In this document: positions 1 through 8,749 of the stretch, piece by piece
Position numbering within the stretch: the stretch's first letter is position 1
Layout: each line of letters begins with the position of its first letter
Assembly: GCF_958450345.1 (NCBI RefSeq)
Contig: NC_088783.1
Span: 58,752,395-58,816,394, forward strand
Origin: Calliphora vicina
Lineage: Eukaryota; Arthropoda; Insecta; Diptera; Calliphoridae
Direction: 5' to 3'
DNA length: 64,000 bases
Position numbers and translations under genes: made by a program
The notes under the pieces: generated by a model
Databases searched by the model: none
Told to the model about the DNA's origin: nothing
What the model saw: the letters and a program-made list of their open reading frames with translations, nothing else

Positions 1-245
1 CTCACATCCATAAAGTAGACTTGACTTAACGTTAGAGTTGAATAGACTCTGTTCAGTTTTTTCAGATGTCCGAATGCTTGTCGGGCTTTGCTGATGCGTC
101 TCGATATGTCTCTTTTGGATCCTCCAGGATCCTACCAAAATAGCAAAATGACTTAACTTCTTCGATGACTTTGTCTTGTATGCGAAGGTGGTCAAAATTT
201 GCCATCGATTTCGTAATATTTATGTTAATCTTCATGCCGGTAAAG
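1..245 (-). pseudogene. non-LTR retrotransposon RT fragment (broken, runs off left edge)
   Basis: Read on the minus strand this stretch gives the end of a LINE reverse transcriptase in pieces: GMKINI...KSMA, then IEEVKSFCYFG, then RISKARQAFGHLKKL, then LFNSNVKSSLLYGCE. These are the connected blocks found after the palm domain in RTE/CR1-like insect LINEs, but they lie in at least two different frames, so the copy has frameshifts and is dead. The fragment continues beyond base 1. No catalytic YADD/FADD box is inside the window. The family is recognised from motif order only; the exact clade is not resolved. Confidence 0.65.
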
Positions 246-690
246 AAACCAAAAAAAATAAAGAGCGAAATAAATCTGTAACTAAACCGTTAGTCCGATT
301 TGAACTAAATTTGATACACGCAAAAAGGAAGTCGAGTTAAAGTTTTGAACTTGGAGTTTATGGGCCCAATATTGGCGCGGCCAGGGGCCCCCAAAGTAGG
401 AAACCTCGGGTATGTTACATTTTTAAAACGATGCTATTTCTTCGTTTGTGTTCCGATTGTGTTTGTCGAGCACTACAAAAAACCTTGTCATAGCTATCAA
501 TTATCTCTTATAGGTTAGGAGATATTGAAAACTAAATTTTCAAAATTTTTACCCAACTTACTTCAGTTTTTTGATAACAGTGGTTCGAAATATTTCCCGA
601 TTTTCTCTTTATTTACTTTATTGGACTAACAACAAATGTATATGTCAAATAATAGATGAATTGTTTAAAAATCATGACTAAGTCAAAAGT
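246..690. other. AT-rich stretch, no gene seen
   Basis: No coding signal on either strand. A short GC-rich patch near 360-400 interrupts AT-rich DNA. The sequence is the left flank of the Tc1 element and ends in the TA dinucleotide (691-692) that the element duplicated. Confidence 0.5.
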
Positions 691-1103
691 TACAGTGGTT
701 GACAAAACAATGGAAACTTTTCCAAATATTTCATTAGTGGCCTAAAATCTGAAATATTTTTTAAAAAATTTTAACATTTTTGTATTATTTTATTGGTATA
801 CTTTTATTAACTTAATTTAACAAAAAACAAAGGACATAATTAATTAAATTCTAAAAATGAGAAAACAAAATTAAAAGATTTCTTTATTACGGCATTGACA
901 AAACAATGGAAACTTAGGTATTATTTTAACAAATATGGTCTAAACTTTGCAATAACTCAATATTTTGTTGGGTATCCCTTATTTTTTATAACTGCTACAC
1001 ATCGACGATGCATTGAACCAATTAAAGAGTCAATGGTCTCCTTTGAAATATTTTGGCATTCCCTTATAACCGCCTCCGATAAATCCTCCTTCCTGGTGTA
1101 ATT

Positions 1104-1548
1104 TTAGGTACTTATATTACGATCTACAATTTCCCATAGATTTTCTATGGGATTGAGATCTGGCGATTGGGCAGGCCACTTCAAAACACGTACCTCTTTG
1201 GATTGTAACCACTCGTTTACAACCCTACAGGTGTGTTTCGGGTCGTTGTCGTGTTGGAATCTCCAAACTAGGGGCATATTTTCTTCAGCGTATGGATACA
1301 TAACATCGTTTAATATGGTTCTAATATTTTTCCCTTTGGTCGTCTTACAAATGTTCTCCCATCACTGTCTCTTAAATTGTATTTGGATTCGTCGGAAAAG
1401 AGGACAGTATTCCATTTCTGTATCGACCAGTTTAAATGATTCCTGGCAAATTGTAGACGAGCAGAACGGTTCTTTTTAGAAATGAGTGGTTTTTTTATAG
1501 GACGATAGCAACCAAGATCAGCCTCATTTGCCCTGTGACTAACTGTTC
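1104..1548 (-). pseudogene. Tc1 transposase, C-terminal half (catalytic core fragment)
   Basis: The minus-strand reading has the hallmark Tc1 blocks HDNDPKHT and SPDLNPIENLWE. From the first Asp of DNDPKH to the Glu of NPIENLW there are 34 intervening residues, so the second and third members of a DD34E catalytic triad are kept. Further toward 1548 the reading enters the region upstream of the catalytic core but loses about 130 bp near 1322, visible by comparison with 52,690-52,825 in copy B. It is cut at 1548 by the retrotransposon and cannot give active enzyme. Confidence 0.9.
1545..1548. repeat. 4-bp target site duplication, left (GTTC)
   Basis: GTTC directly precedes the TG of the left LTR and GTTC (10421-10424) directly follows the CA of the right LTR. 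The uninterrupted Tc1 copy at 52,980-53,020 has this GTTC once, in the same context, which proves the insertion point. Confidence 0.95.
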
Positions 1549-1589
1549 TGTAATGGTAGATTGTTGCTAGAGGTGTTGTTGGTACAATT

Positions 1590-1621
<32 letters not shown>

Positions 1622-3292
1622 CTAGTCATAACGAAAGTCCGCACGTTCAAACATAGACTAGGGCTCGCCGGATGGGTGTGGTTCTTGGCTTTCGTTATCC
1701 TAATAACTACCAACACAAAATTAGAAAACGTGCTCATAAAACAAAATATTATACATCATAAAACAAAATATTATAACTCACTTTAAATTCGGACGGACTA
1801 AAAAGGGCTATTTCTAATTTATATTTAAAACAAGCTAACTTCATTTACTTCAAAACTACCGGATCCTTAGATATTCTAGATCCATGCCCTCACCAGCCAT
1901 GGTTCTTCGTTAAAATACCTTTAAATCAATTTTGAAGAACCCCATATTATACACTACCTTTTTGTTTTAGTTTTCTTAACTTCAATTAATAAATTCTTAT
2001 TTCATTTTGAAATTACTTAAAATTACTTTTAATTTATTTGAGAAATTCATTTAGTATAAATACTGTACTGTAATTTATAAATCCATTTATCTTATTAACT
2101 TTACACAAATATAATAATATATGATTATATAAACATATACTCTAATAACGAAATCTTTAATTTGCTAATGCCTTTGCAAAATGTTTCCTGGGTTAATACA
2201 GTAATCTTAAAACAAAAGTAATGAGCAATGATAAATGATCAATGAAGAGAAATTATAATACAATAAAAATTTGGAGACTTCATTGATCGATGCTTAAAAA
2301 TATCAATGAAAGAATTTAAACAAGAATAAAACAAGAATAACAAAATACAAATAACAACTAACAACTAACAAAGATGGGACTTATTAATTATATGAACTTG
2401 TGAACTAATTAAATATTTGAATTATTTTCTTTGTAATAGTAGTTTTAAACTGAAGTCGAATAAATATATATAAGAAATTATATGTATATAATTATAATAA
2501 AAATTACAGAACAATTTGGTTTTAAGTAAACACCGAATTCAAGTTCTAATTTAATTAATTATTTAACTTTTGAATTTTGAAACTTTTCAACTATTTGGCG
2601 AATAAATGAATACTTTACCAAAGTTTAGGTATCGGTGTGCTTTCAAAGGTTTATAGAAAGTGTACTCGAAGACGCCAGTCTCGGTTCCAAGTCCAACACA
2701 TGGTTTCAAACAGTAGAATTGAGTTCCAGACTTAATGGTTGATATTTAATTGGTGGAGATCACTGCTCTTTTATTGTTCGCTTCTTGTTTTCTTTGATTT
2801 TTAAATTTATGTAGCAATTCAAATAGTTTTTATATAATTTAAATTCTTAAATTGTACTTCACAATTAATTATCAGATTATATAATCTTTAGATTTGGCCA
2901 CGTTTTATTATTATCTTAATAAAATATATGGGCTGGTTGAACTTTTCTGTTTGACGTCTCAGTTCTGAATCATCCAAAAATCTTCTCGATTTAACCTCAC
3001 TACATATTTTCAATAAAATCTATATTCATTCAATAAAACACTCATTGAGAAAAGTAACGGGACTATAAAGAATTATTGAATAAAAAGGTATTTGAAAAAT
3101 GAGTGGAATATAATTGAGAAATGTGTTGATCAAAGAAATGGAGCGAAACAAAAAAAAACAAGTGGGAATGAAACATTAAGTCTTAAATTTATTTTATTTA
3201 CTGTTTTAACACTTTAAATCGAAATCACTTGAAAGAGTCAATTCATTAATGGTCATATCAAATAGAATTCAACAAAAAAAAATACCGTCACA
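1549..3292 (-). repeat. 3' LTR (1,744 bp)
   Basis: In element orientation it starts TGTGACGG and ends CCATTACA, the TG...CA rule of LTRs. It matches the LTR at 8676-10420 along its whole length, with one substitution at 1626 and one base fewer in the T tract (1593-1621). At 1.74 kb it is long for a Gypsy-type element. Just inside the inner border (3293-3357) I see no polypurine tract in element orientation, which is odd. Confidence 0.97.
1593..1698 (-). other. homopolymer tract plus 10-bp inverted repeat in the 3' LTR
   Basis: On the + strand, 29 T (1593-1621) are followed by ATAACGAAAG (1628-1637) and its exact complement CTTTCGTTAT (1689-1698), with a 51-nt GC-richer spacer. In transcript sense this is a stem-loop followed by an encoded A29 run near the LTR 3' end. 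The same structure is in the other LTR at 8720-8826. It could mark R/U5 or 3'-end structure. Confidence 0.8.
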
Positions 3293-3357
3293 ACACAGGT
3301 ATATTTTAATTAAAATATTAACAAATTTTAATGCAAAATATAGCTGGAAAGGCGCTT

Positions 3358-6300
3358 TTAATTCGGTTTTAAGTCCTTGGCATGATAAGTGCCAATAATA
3401 TTGCCTTTTAAATCTGAAACCTTATAATACGAATTTCCAATGCGTTTTTTAACTATAGATCTTAACCATTTTGGTGCTAGTTTGGAGTTAAAATTATCTG
3501 ATTTTTTGCTTTGAACGAAATTCCTCCTATACACTTCATCACCTTCATTATAGTGGACAGCTCTTGCACGCAAATTATAAGGCTTCTTGTAATTATTGTA
3601 AGCTATTTCCAAATTTGTTTTAACATTCTTTCGTATCAACTGCAATTTGTCAGCTTGGTTCAAATTTTCTCCTTCTTCTAATCCACCTACTTTCCTTAAC
3701 AACTCATAAGAACTTCCGTGGGTTATCATGGGATACCCAAATAAAACATAGTATGGAGAGTATCCAAGAGAAGTATGAAAAAGGCTTCTAAGAGCTATGC
3801 AGATATTATACAAATGGACATCCCATTCCCTTTGATCTTGTTTTAAATACGAGCGTATGGCAGCCAAAATGGATCGGTTGAGTCGTTCTGATGAATTGGA
3901 TTGTGGACTATAAATAGCCGTGAATATTTGTTTTATGCCATATTTGCTCAACAGATCCCTAAATTGTACCGAACGAAATTGAGTGCCATTGTCTGTAACT
4001 ACATACTCTGGAACACCAAACAGACTAAATACCTTTGTTACAAGGAAATCGCAAATTTCACCCGCTGTAAACTTCTTTATAGGCTTCAATATGGGATACT
4101 TAGAAAAATGGTCCAATATTACAAATATCCCCACATGTCCTGTTTTTGATCGGGGGTATGGACCAAGAAAGTCCATATATAGCCTTTGAAAGGGGCGTTC
4201 TGATTTTATCTGATCTCCCATTAAAGGTCGTAAAATATTATTGGGAGATTTAGATTGTTTACAAACTATACATTTTCCTATAAAATCTCTCACAGTCAAA
4301 GACATTTTAGGCCAAAACAAATTTCTTCTGATTTTATCTAGTGTTTTCCCAATCCCACAATGCGAAGAGTTTGGCAACGAATGACATCTTCTAATGACTT
4401 CATTAGTCAATTCGTTTGGAACCCATAATTTCCAAGATGTCGCTTCACTATATGGGTCACCGTTAGCAAAAGTTATACGTTTGTAAATAAATTTCCCCAT
4501 CACTCTAAGGTCAGGAAAACTATCTTGTTTATCACAAATCGAATTCCTTAAGTTTACATATTCTGGGCTATCAAAAGCAGTAGATTCAAGATCTATTTCC
4601 GGTTGGATTTCAACGTTAGATATAGCCTCAATCGATAACCTAGAAAGAGCATCGGGTACGGTTTGCAAACTGCCTTTGCGATGGACAATGGAGAACTTAA
4701 AACCTTGTAATCTAAGAGACCAACGTGCTAAACGTCCGTTTAGGTCTGTCTGCCGCATAAGCCACTGAAGGCTTGCGTGGTCTGTAACGACTTTAAAGGT
4801 ATGTCCTTCGACGTATTCTCTAAATTTCTCTATGCACTTCAAAGCAGCTAAACACTCAAGCTCTGTTATGGAGTAGTTTCTTTGTGATTGATTTAATTTG
4901 TATGAATAGAAGGCTATTGGTCTTTCAACTCCCTCCTCATTTTCCTGAGCCAAAACACCACCAATGCCAAGAGTTGAAGCATCGCATTGGATCACAAAGG
5001 GTTTTTCAAAATTAGGTGTTATCAAAACTGGGGCAGTCGTTAAACAAGTTTTTAGCTGTGTGAACGCTTTGTCTGCTTCATCAGTCCAAGTGAATGTCTT
5101 TGTCTTTTTCGTTAAGTCTGATATGGGAGATGTTAAGGCTGAAAAATTTTCAATAAATCGTCTATACCAACTGGCAAGACCTAAAAATTTTCGGACTTCA
5201 CGGACGGACTTCGGAGGTGGTAAGTTTTTTATGGCAGAAATCTTGTCTGGGTCGGTTTTAACTACTCCATAACCTATAATATAGCCTAAATATCTAACTT
5301 CTTTTAGGCACCACTTGCATTTGCCAATATTAAGGGTTAGGCCAGCTTTTCTGAGATGATGAGCTACATCGGCTAATAATTTTAAATGGTCTTCAAAAGT
5401 TTGAGAAACTAGCAGGAGATCATCCAAATAAATAAATACTTGATGTCTCAAAGATGGTGGAATTACGATATCCATCAGGCGACTCATCGTCTGTGGCGCA
5501 TTAGTCAACCCGAATGGCATAACACGAAACCTATACAAAGGTCTATTCGGAACTGTGAAAGCAGTCATATCACGGGAGTTAGTGGCTAATCCGATTTGCC
5601 AGAAGGCGTGTTTTAGATCCAAGGAGGTGATGAATTCTGCTTTGGGTAGACGTGATAGTATATTACTTATTTTGGGTTGGGGATAAGCATCCCTTACCGT
5701 TACCGAATTTAACCTCCTTGAATCTAAACACAATCTGACCTTTTCATTTTTTCTCACTAGAGTTACCGGACTGCTCCATGGGCAATTTGGTGGTGCGACT
5801 TCAATAATACCCATTTCTATCATTTTATCTATCTCCGCGTGTATCAGTTTTTCGATTGCCGGCGAAACTGAGAAGTACCTCTGTTTGACAGGTTTTGATC
5901 CCTTTTCCAGTTCTATTGTGTGCTCAAGTAATAAAGTTCTACCTAAACCTTCACGATCAAATGATGGAAATAAGTTGATAACATTTTCCAACTGTTTAGA
6001 CATTTCCGGTGTTAAACTATGACAATTTTCCATTTCCTTGTGACAAATTTCCCTAACATCAACAATATTAGTATCTAAGTTTAATATATTAAATGTTCTC
6101 ACAAAATCAATGCCCAGGTAAAGTTCGTTTTTCAAATCAGGGATAATATAAATTCTTAAATTTTTTATTAAGCTACGAAATTCAATGTCCACATTTAAGT
6201 AACCAAATACTCGATATTGAGTACCTCCAGCTGTTGTAACAAATTCGTTTAATTTTCTATAAGATATATTCTTTTCTAGAAATAATTTTGCTGCAGAACC

Positions 6301-6759
6301 AGCAATACAACTAATCGATGCTCCTGTATCAATGAGTCCTATTAGATTCATATCTAAAATGTTTATTCTTACGTAAGGTCTCAAATCGTCATTTACATTT
6401 TCTATAGCATTCAAAGAAATGTTTATAAATTTTCTACTTCTAACGACATTCTTCCAAAATGATCGCATTCTTTTAGTATTACGTTTTGGTGTCATATTTT
6501 TAATTTTGGCTAATGAAAATGACTCACAAAATATCTTTTTTCTAATATCATTATATCTAGAGAGCCGTTCGTGATATGGTAAGATGGTTTTAAAAACAGG
6601 TTTGTTGTTATAAATATATAGGGTGTTATCTGTGTCTGTGGTTTGGGTTGCAACTGATTTTGTCAAATCTATTTCTTTGAGCGGTAACCGCTCGTTTTCA
6701 AGTTTCCCTGGTTCTGACAGTGAGGGCAATTTGGCTTGAAAATGTTCTCTGCCCCACAA
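3358..6759 (-). CDS. pol: Pol polyprotein: protease, reverse transcriptase, RNase H, integrase
   Basis: 1,133 codons from the first Met; the real product should begin in gag and enter this frame by -1 slippage at 6702-6708, so this Met is probably not used. Domains: aspartic protease with LIDTGAS (D144) and YLGIDF near 214-219; RT about 300-550 with D381 and YLDD (444-447); RNase H about 590-705 with D593, E635, D660 and D703; integrase zinc finger H793, H800, C830, C833; integrase core D863, D923, E958. There are 34 residues between D923 and E958 because the usual NGQxER reads NSSER. A conserved LAPKW block lies in the C-terminal tail. There is no chromodomain and no env. The frame is fully open, without stops or frameshifts. 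Confidence 0.97.
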   Translation of the reverse strand: MWGREHFQAKLPSLSEPGKLENERLPLKEIDLTKSVATQTTDTDNTLYIYNNKPVFKTILPYHERLSRYNDIRKKIFCESFSLAKIKNMTPKRNTKRMRSFWKNVVRSRKFINISLNAIENVNDDLRPYVRINILDMNLIGLIDTGASISCIAGSAAKLFLEKNISYRKLNEFVTTAGGTQYRVFGYLNVDIEFRSLIKNLRIYIIPDLKNELYLGIDFVRTFNILNLDTNIVDVREICHKEMENCHSLTPEMSKQLENVINLFPSFDREGLGRTLLLEHTIELEKGSKPVKQRYFSVSPAIEKLIHAEIDKMIEMGIIEVAPPNCPWSSPVTLVRKNEKVRLCLDSRRLNSVTVRDAYPQPKISNILSRLPKAEFITSLDLKHAFWQIGLATNSRDMTAFTVPNRPLYRFRVMPFGLTNAPQTMSRLMDIVIPPSLRHQVFIYLDDLLLVSQTFEDHLKLLADVAHHLRKAGLTLNIGKCKWCLKEVRYLGYIIGYGVVKTDPDKISAIKNLPPPKSVREVRKFLGLASWYRRFIENFSALTSPISDLTKKTKTFTWTDEADKAFTQLKTCLTTAPVLITPNFEKPFVIQCDASTLGIGGVLAQENEEGVERPIAFYSYKLNQSQRNYSITELECLAALKCIEKFREYVEGHTFKVVTDHASLQWLMRQTDLNGRLARWSLRLQGFKFSIVHRKGSLQTVPDALSRLSIEAISNVEIQPEIDLESTAFDSPEYVNLRNSICDKQDSFPDLRVMGKFIYKRITFANGDPYSEATSWKLWVPNELTNEVIRRCHSLPNSSHCGIGKTLDKIRRNLFWPKMSLTVRDFIGKCIVCKQSKSPNNILRPLMGDQIKSERPFQRLYMDFLGPYPRSKTGHVGIFVILDHFSKYPILKPIKKFTAGEICDFLVTKVFSLFGVPEYVVTDNGTQFRSVQFRDLLSKYGIKQIFTAIYSPQSNSSERLNRSILAAIRSYLKQDQREWDVHLYNICIALRSLFHTSLGYSPYYVLFGYPMITHGSSYELLRKVGGLEEGENLNQADKLQLIRKNVKTNLEIAYNNYKKPYNLRARAVHYNEGDEVYRRNFVQSKKSDNFNSKLAPKWLRSIVKKRIGNSYYKVSDLKGNIIGTYHAKDLKPN

Positions 6760-8168
6760 CCATAGCAGAAAATCGTCCTGTCTTCCAAACAGTCAGTGAA
6801 CCTATGGCCGGGTTTTCTACAGTTCCAGCAAGTCAAGTCTTTCTTTATCTCAGAAATATTCTCTAAATACTTTTCCTCCTCACTCTCATATTCCAATTCA
6901 CTTATTCGTTTTTGTTGTTGGGGTCTATTTAAGTATTTTTCCAATTCATTATTTAGAACTTCTCTCTTCAACACTAAATGGCGAAGTTGGGCTACTGTAT
7001 GGATCTCAATGTAGAATAGTTCTTTTCTTAACTGTGGTCGTAAATTTCGTCTTAAAGTTTCAACTAAATCTATCTCTGTCAACTGATATCTCATTCTGTC
7101 ACATAGTTTTAAAATGGCTGCATGATATTCATCGAAGCTCTCCCCTACTAATTGCTTACGGTCCCTTACCATTTCTCTAATGTCGTTATCAGATAGATGG
7201 TCAGCAAAACTAGATCTAAGGGCATTGGCAAGAGGTTCCCAAGTCATTTTCCTTGTTGTGCTTCGGAATCTCCAATACCACTCTTTTGCTCGTCCACATA
7301 GTAAGATGTGAAAATGATCGCATAAAAGTTGAAAATCTCCCCCTAAGTTGTCTGTAGCCAAGGCTGTAATTACATACAAAAACTTTCCAACAGGAAAGTT
7401 CGAAGAACTACCATCAAATCTAATGTTCCAGCTATTTATAACACTAGCTACTTTACTACTATTAGCAAGAGCTATAGAAGATATTGAATTGTTATTTCTA
7501 CTAAGGCCTGGATCATTAAGATTAATATTTGACAAATTACTGTTATCCAAATTTGGATTATTATTTTCATTAATATTTGCAAAATTCATATTTGAATTTT
7601 GAATGTTATGATATGAATTACGGCAAGAATTTGTTGGAAATAAATCTTGTGGAAAATCTGGTTGAATTCTATTTAAATTGACTTGTTCAAGCTTTTGGGA
7701 CAGGTTTTCTATAGTCCTGTAAATTTTGTTTATTTCGTCTTTTAGATTATTGGGAGAGTAATGATCAGGTGAATTACCTGGTGAATTACCTGTATTAATT
7801 ATGGTACAATTGTTTTCGTCTAGTAAATTTGGTTCCGATTCATTAGGTGTAAAAGATAGATTTCTATTACTATCGATTTCTTGGCTTCTAGTTGCATAAC
7901 GTGTCTTTTTAGTAGCACTTTTGGTTTGAGAGGGCTTAGCTTTTGGAATGGCACCTTGAGAAGCAGGTGTAATAGACGATAACCTGAATTGGGTTAATGT
8001 GGCATAATTAACAGAGTTTTTACAAATCGGACAGAATGGAGACTTTTCTATATATGGTAGTAAACAAGCTTGATGAAATGTGTGATGACATTTGGTTGAA
8101 ATTAAAATTTCAGAATTGTCGAAAGATTTCGAACAAATAGAACAGATTGAATTAGGTGTTTGTGACAT
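6669..8168 (-). CDS. gag: Gag protein with N-terminal RING-H2 finger and C-terminal zinc knuckle
   Basis: 499 aa structural protein. Residues 9-49 form a complete RING-H2: C9, C12, C27, H29, H32, C35, C46, C49. A Ser/Pro/Asn-rich linker follows, with an Asn-dense stretch about 190-230. Residues about 240-420 look like the Gag capsid/retrotransposon_gag region (FPVGKFLYVI, AKEWYWRFR, ETLRRNLRPQLR). Next is a CCHC knuckle (C447, C450, H455, C460), then a second Cys cluster C468, C471, C481, C484. A RING is not a usual part of Gag; it may give E3 ubiquitin-ligase activity or replace a matrix-type domain, but only the zinc-ligand pattern is seen. The first Met lies just before the RING and is preceded by stops in frame, so the finger belongs to this ORF. 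Confidence 0.95.
   Translation of the reverse strand: MSQTPNSICSICSKSFDNSEILISTKCHHTFHQACLLPYIEKSPFCPICKNSVNYATLTQFRLSSITPASQGAIPKAKPSQTKSATKKTRYATRSQEIDSNRNLSFTPNESEPNLLDENNCTIINTGNSPGNSPDHYSPNNLKDEINKIYRTIENLSQKLEQVNLNRIQPDFPQDLFPTNSCRNSYHNIQNSNMNFANINENNNPNLDNSNLSNINLNDPGLSRNNNSISSIALANSSKVASVINSWNIRFDGSSSNFPVGKFLYVITALATDNLGGDFQLLCDHFHILLCGRAKEWYWRFRSTTRKMTWEPLANALRSSFADHLSDNDIREMVRDRKQLVGESFDEYHAAILKLCDRMRYQLTEIDLVETLRRNLRPQLRKELFYIEIHTVAQLRHLVLKREVLNNELEKYLNRPQQQKRISELEYESEEEKYLENISEIKKDLTCWNCRKPGHRFTDCLEDRTIFCYGCGAENIFKPNCPHCQNQGNLKTSGYRSKK
6679..6708 (-). promoter_or_regulatory. -1 ribosomal frameshift signal (gag-pol)
   Basis: In gag frame the mRNA reads CAG GGA AAC, giving the slippery heptamer G GGA AAC (6702-6708). 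After an 8-nt spacer (6694-6701) comes a hairpin: GAGCGG (6693-6688) pairs with CCGCTC (6684-6679) around a 3-nt loop. Slippage by -1 enters the pol frame 11 codons before the gag stop at 6669. Heptamer form, frame and spacing all fit the standard X XXY YYZ rule, and gag and pol overlap by 91 bp in the right relative frame. Confidence 0.85.
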
Positions 8169-8655
8169 TTTTCTTTTAAATTTAAATTTTTAAATCTTGT
8201 AAATATTATTTTATATTGATAAAATTCGAAGTTAAGAAAACGAACGAAGGTAGTGTAGTAGTTGGTAGTGTGAAATGTGTAAATGAAATGATGAATATTT
8301 AAATGAGAAAACAATTTCTAATCAATAAGCATGAAGCCAAGACTGGATAACTAATTTGTTTTAATGGCAACAAAAAAAAAGTTATACTCCAAAGAAATTG
8401 ACTACAATGAAATAAAGATTATAATGTTAACATGTTTTTCCCAAGTAGTTATTGTAAACTAATATAAAAATTGTGATTAAATATTTACAAATTAATATCG
8501 TTTACGGACCAGTCAAAATAGTATTTTATCACCATTGATCTGATTATTCCAGTAAATCCCAATAAAATGTTTGTGAAAATATGAAGGAGCTAGACAAATC
8601 CATATACAACAAGATGACATTATTAAAAAAAAATATATATTTTCTGGATTGTCAT

Positions 8656-8673
8656 GCCCCACGTTGGGCGCCA
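8656..8673 (-). promoter_or_regulatory. primer-binding site for tRNA-Lys(CTT)
   Basis: The + strand here reads gccccacgttgggcgcca, which equals the last 15 bases of fly tRNA-Lys(CTT) plus CCA, so the element RNA (minus strand) can pair with 18 nt of that tRNA. It lies 2 nt from the 5' LTR border (8676), where minus-strand cDNA priming should start. The tRNA sequence is from memory of the family. The rest of the 507-bp leader (8169-8675) has no ORF worth naming. Confidence 0.9.
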
Positions 8674-8675
8674 TC

Positions 8676-8716
8676 TGTAATGGTAGATTGTTGCTAGAGG
8701 TGTTGTTGGTACAATT

Positions 8717-8749
<33 letters not shown>

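Noticed and set aside
1147..1479. 110-aa frame on +
   Set aside because: Antisense of the Tc1 transposase fragment.
1620..1700. possible hammerhead ribozyme in the LTR (CGAAA beside a stem)
   Set aside because: The CUGAUGA core is absent on both strands, so only a simple stem-loop is claimed.
3293..3357. search for an env gene after pol
   Set aside because: Only 65 bp separate the pol stop from the 3' LTR, so no env exists in this copy.
4964..5272. 102-aa frame on + inside pol
   Set aside because: Antisense shadow of the RT/RNase H coding sequence.
8651..8675. tRNA-like sequence
   Set aside because: Only the 3' end of tRNA-Lys plus CCA is present; it is the primer-binding site, not a tRNA gene.
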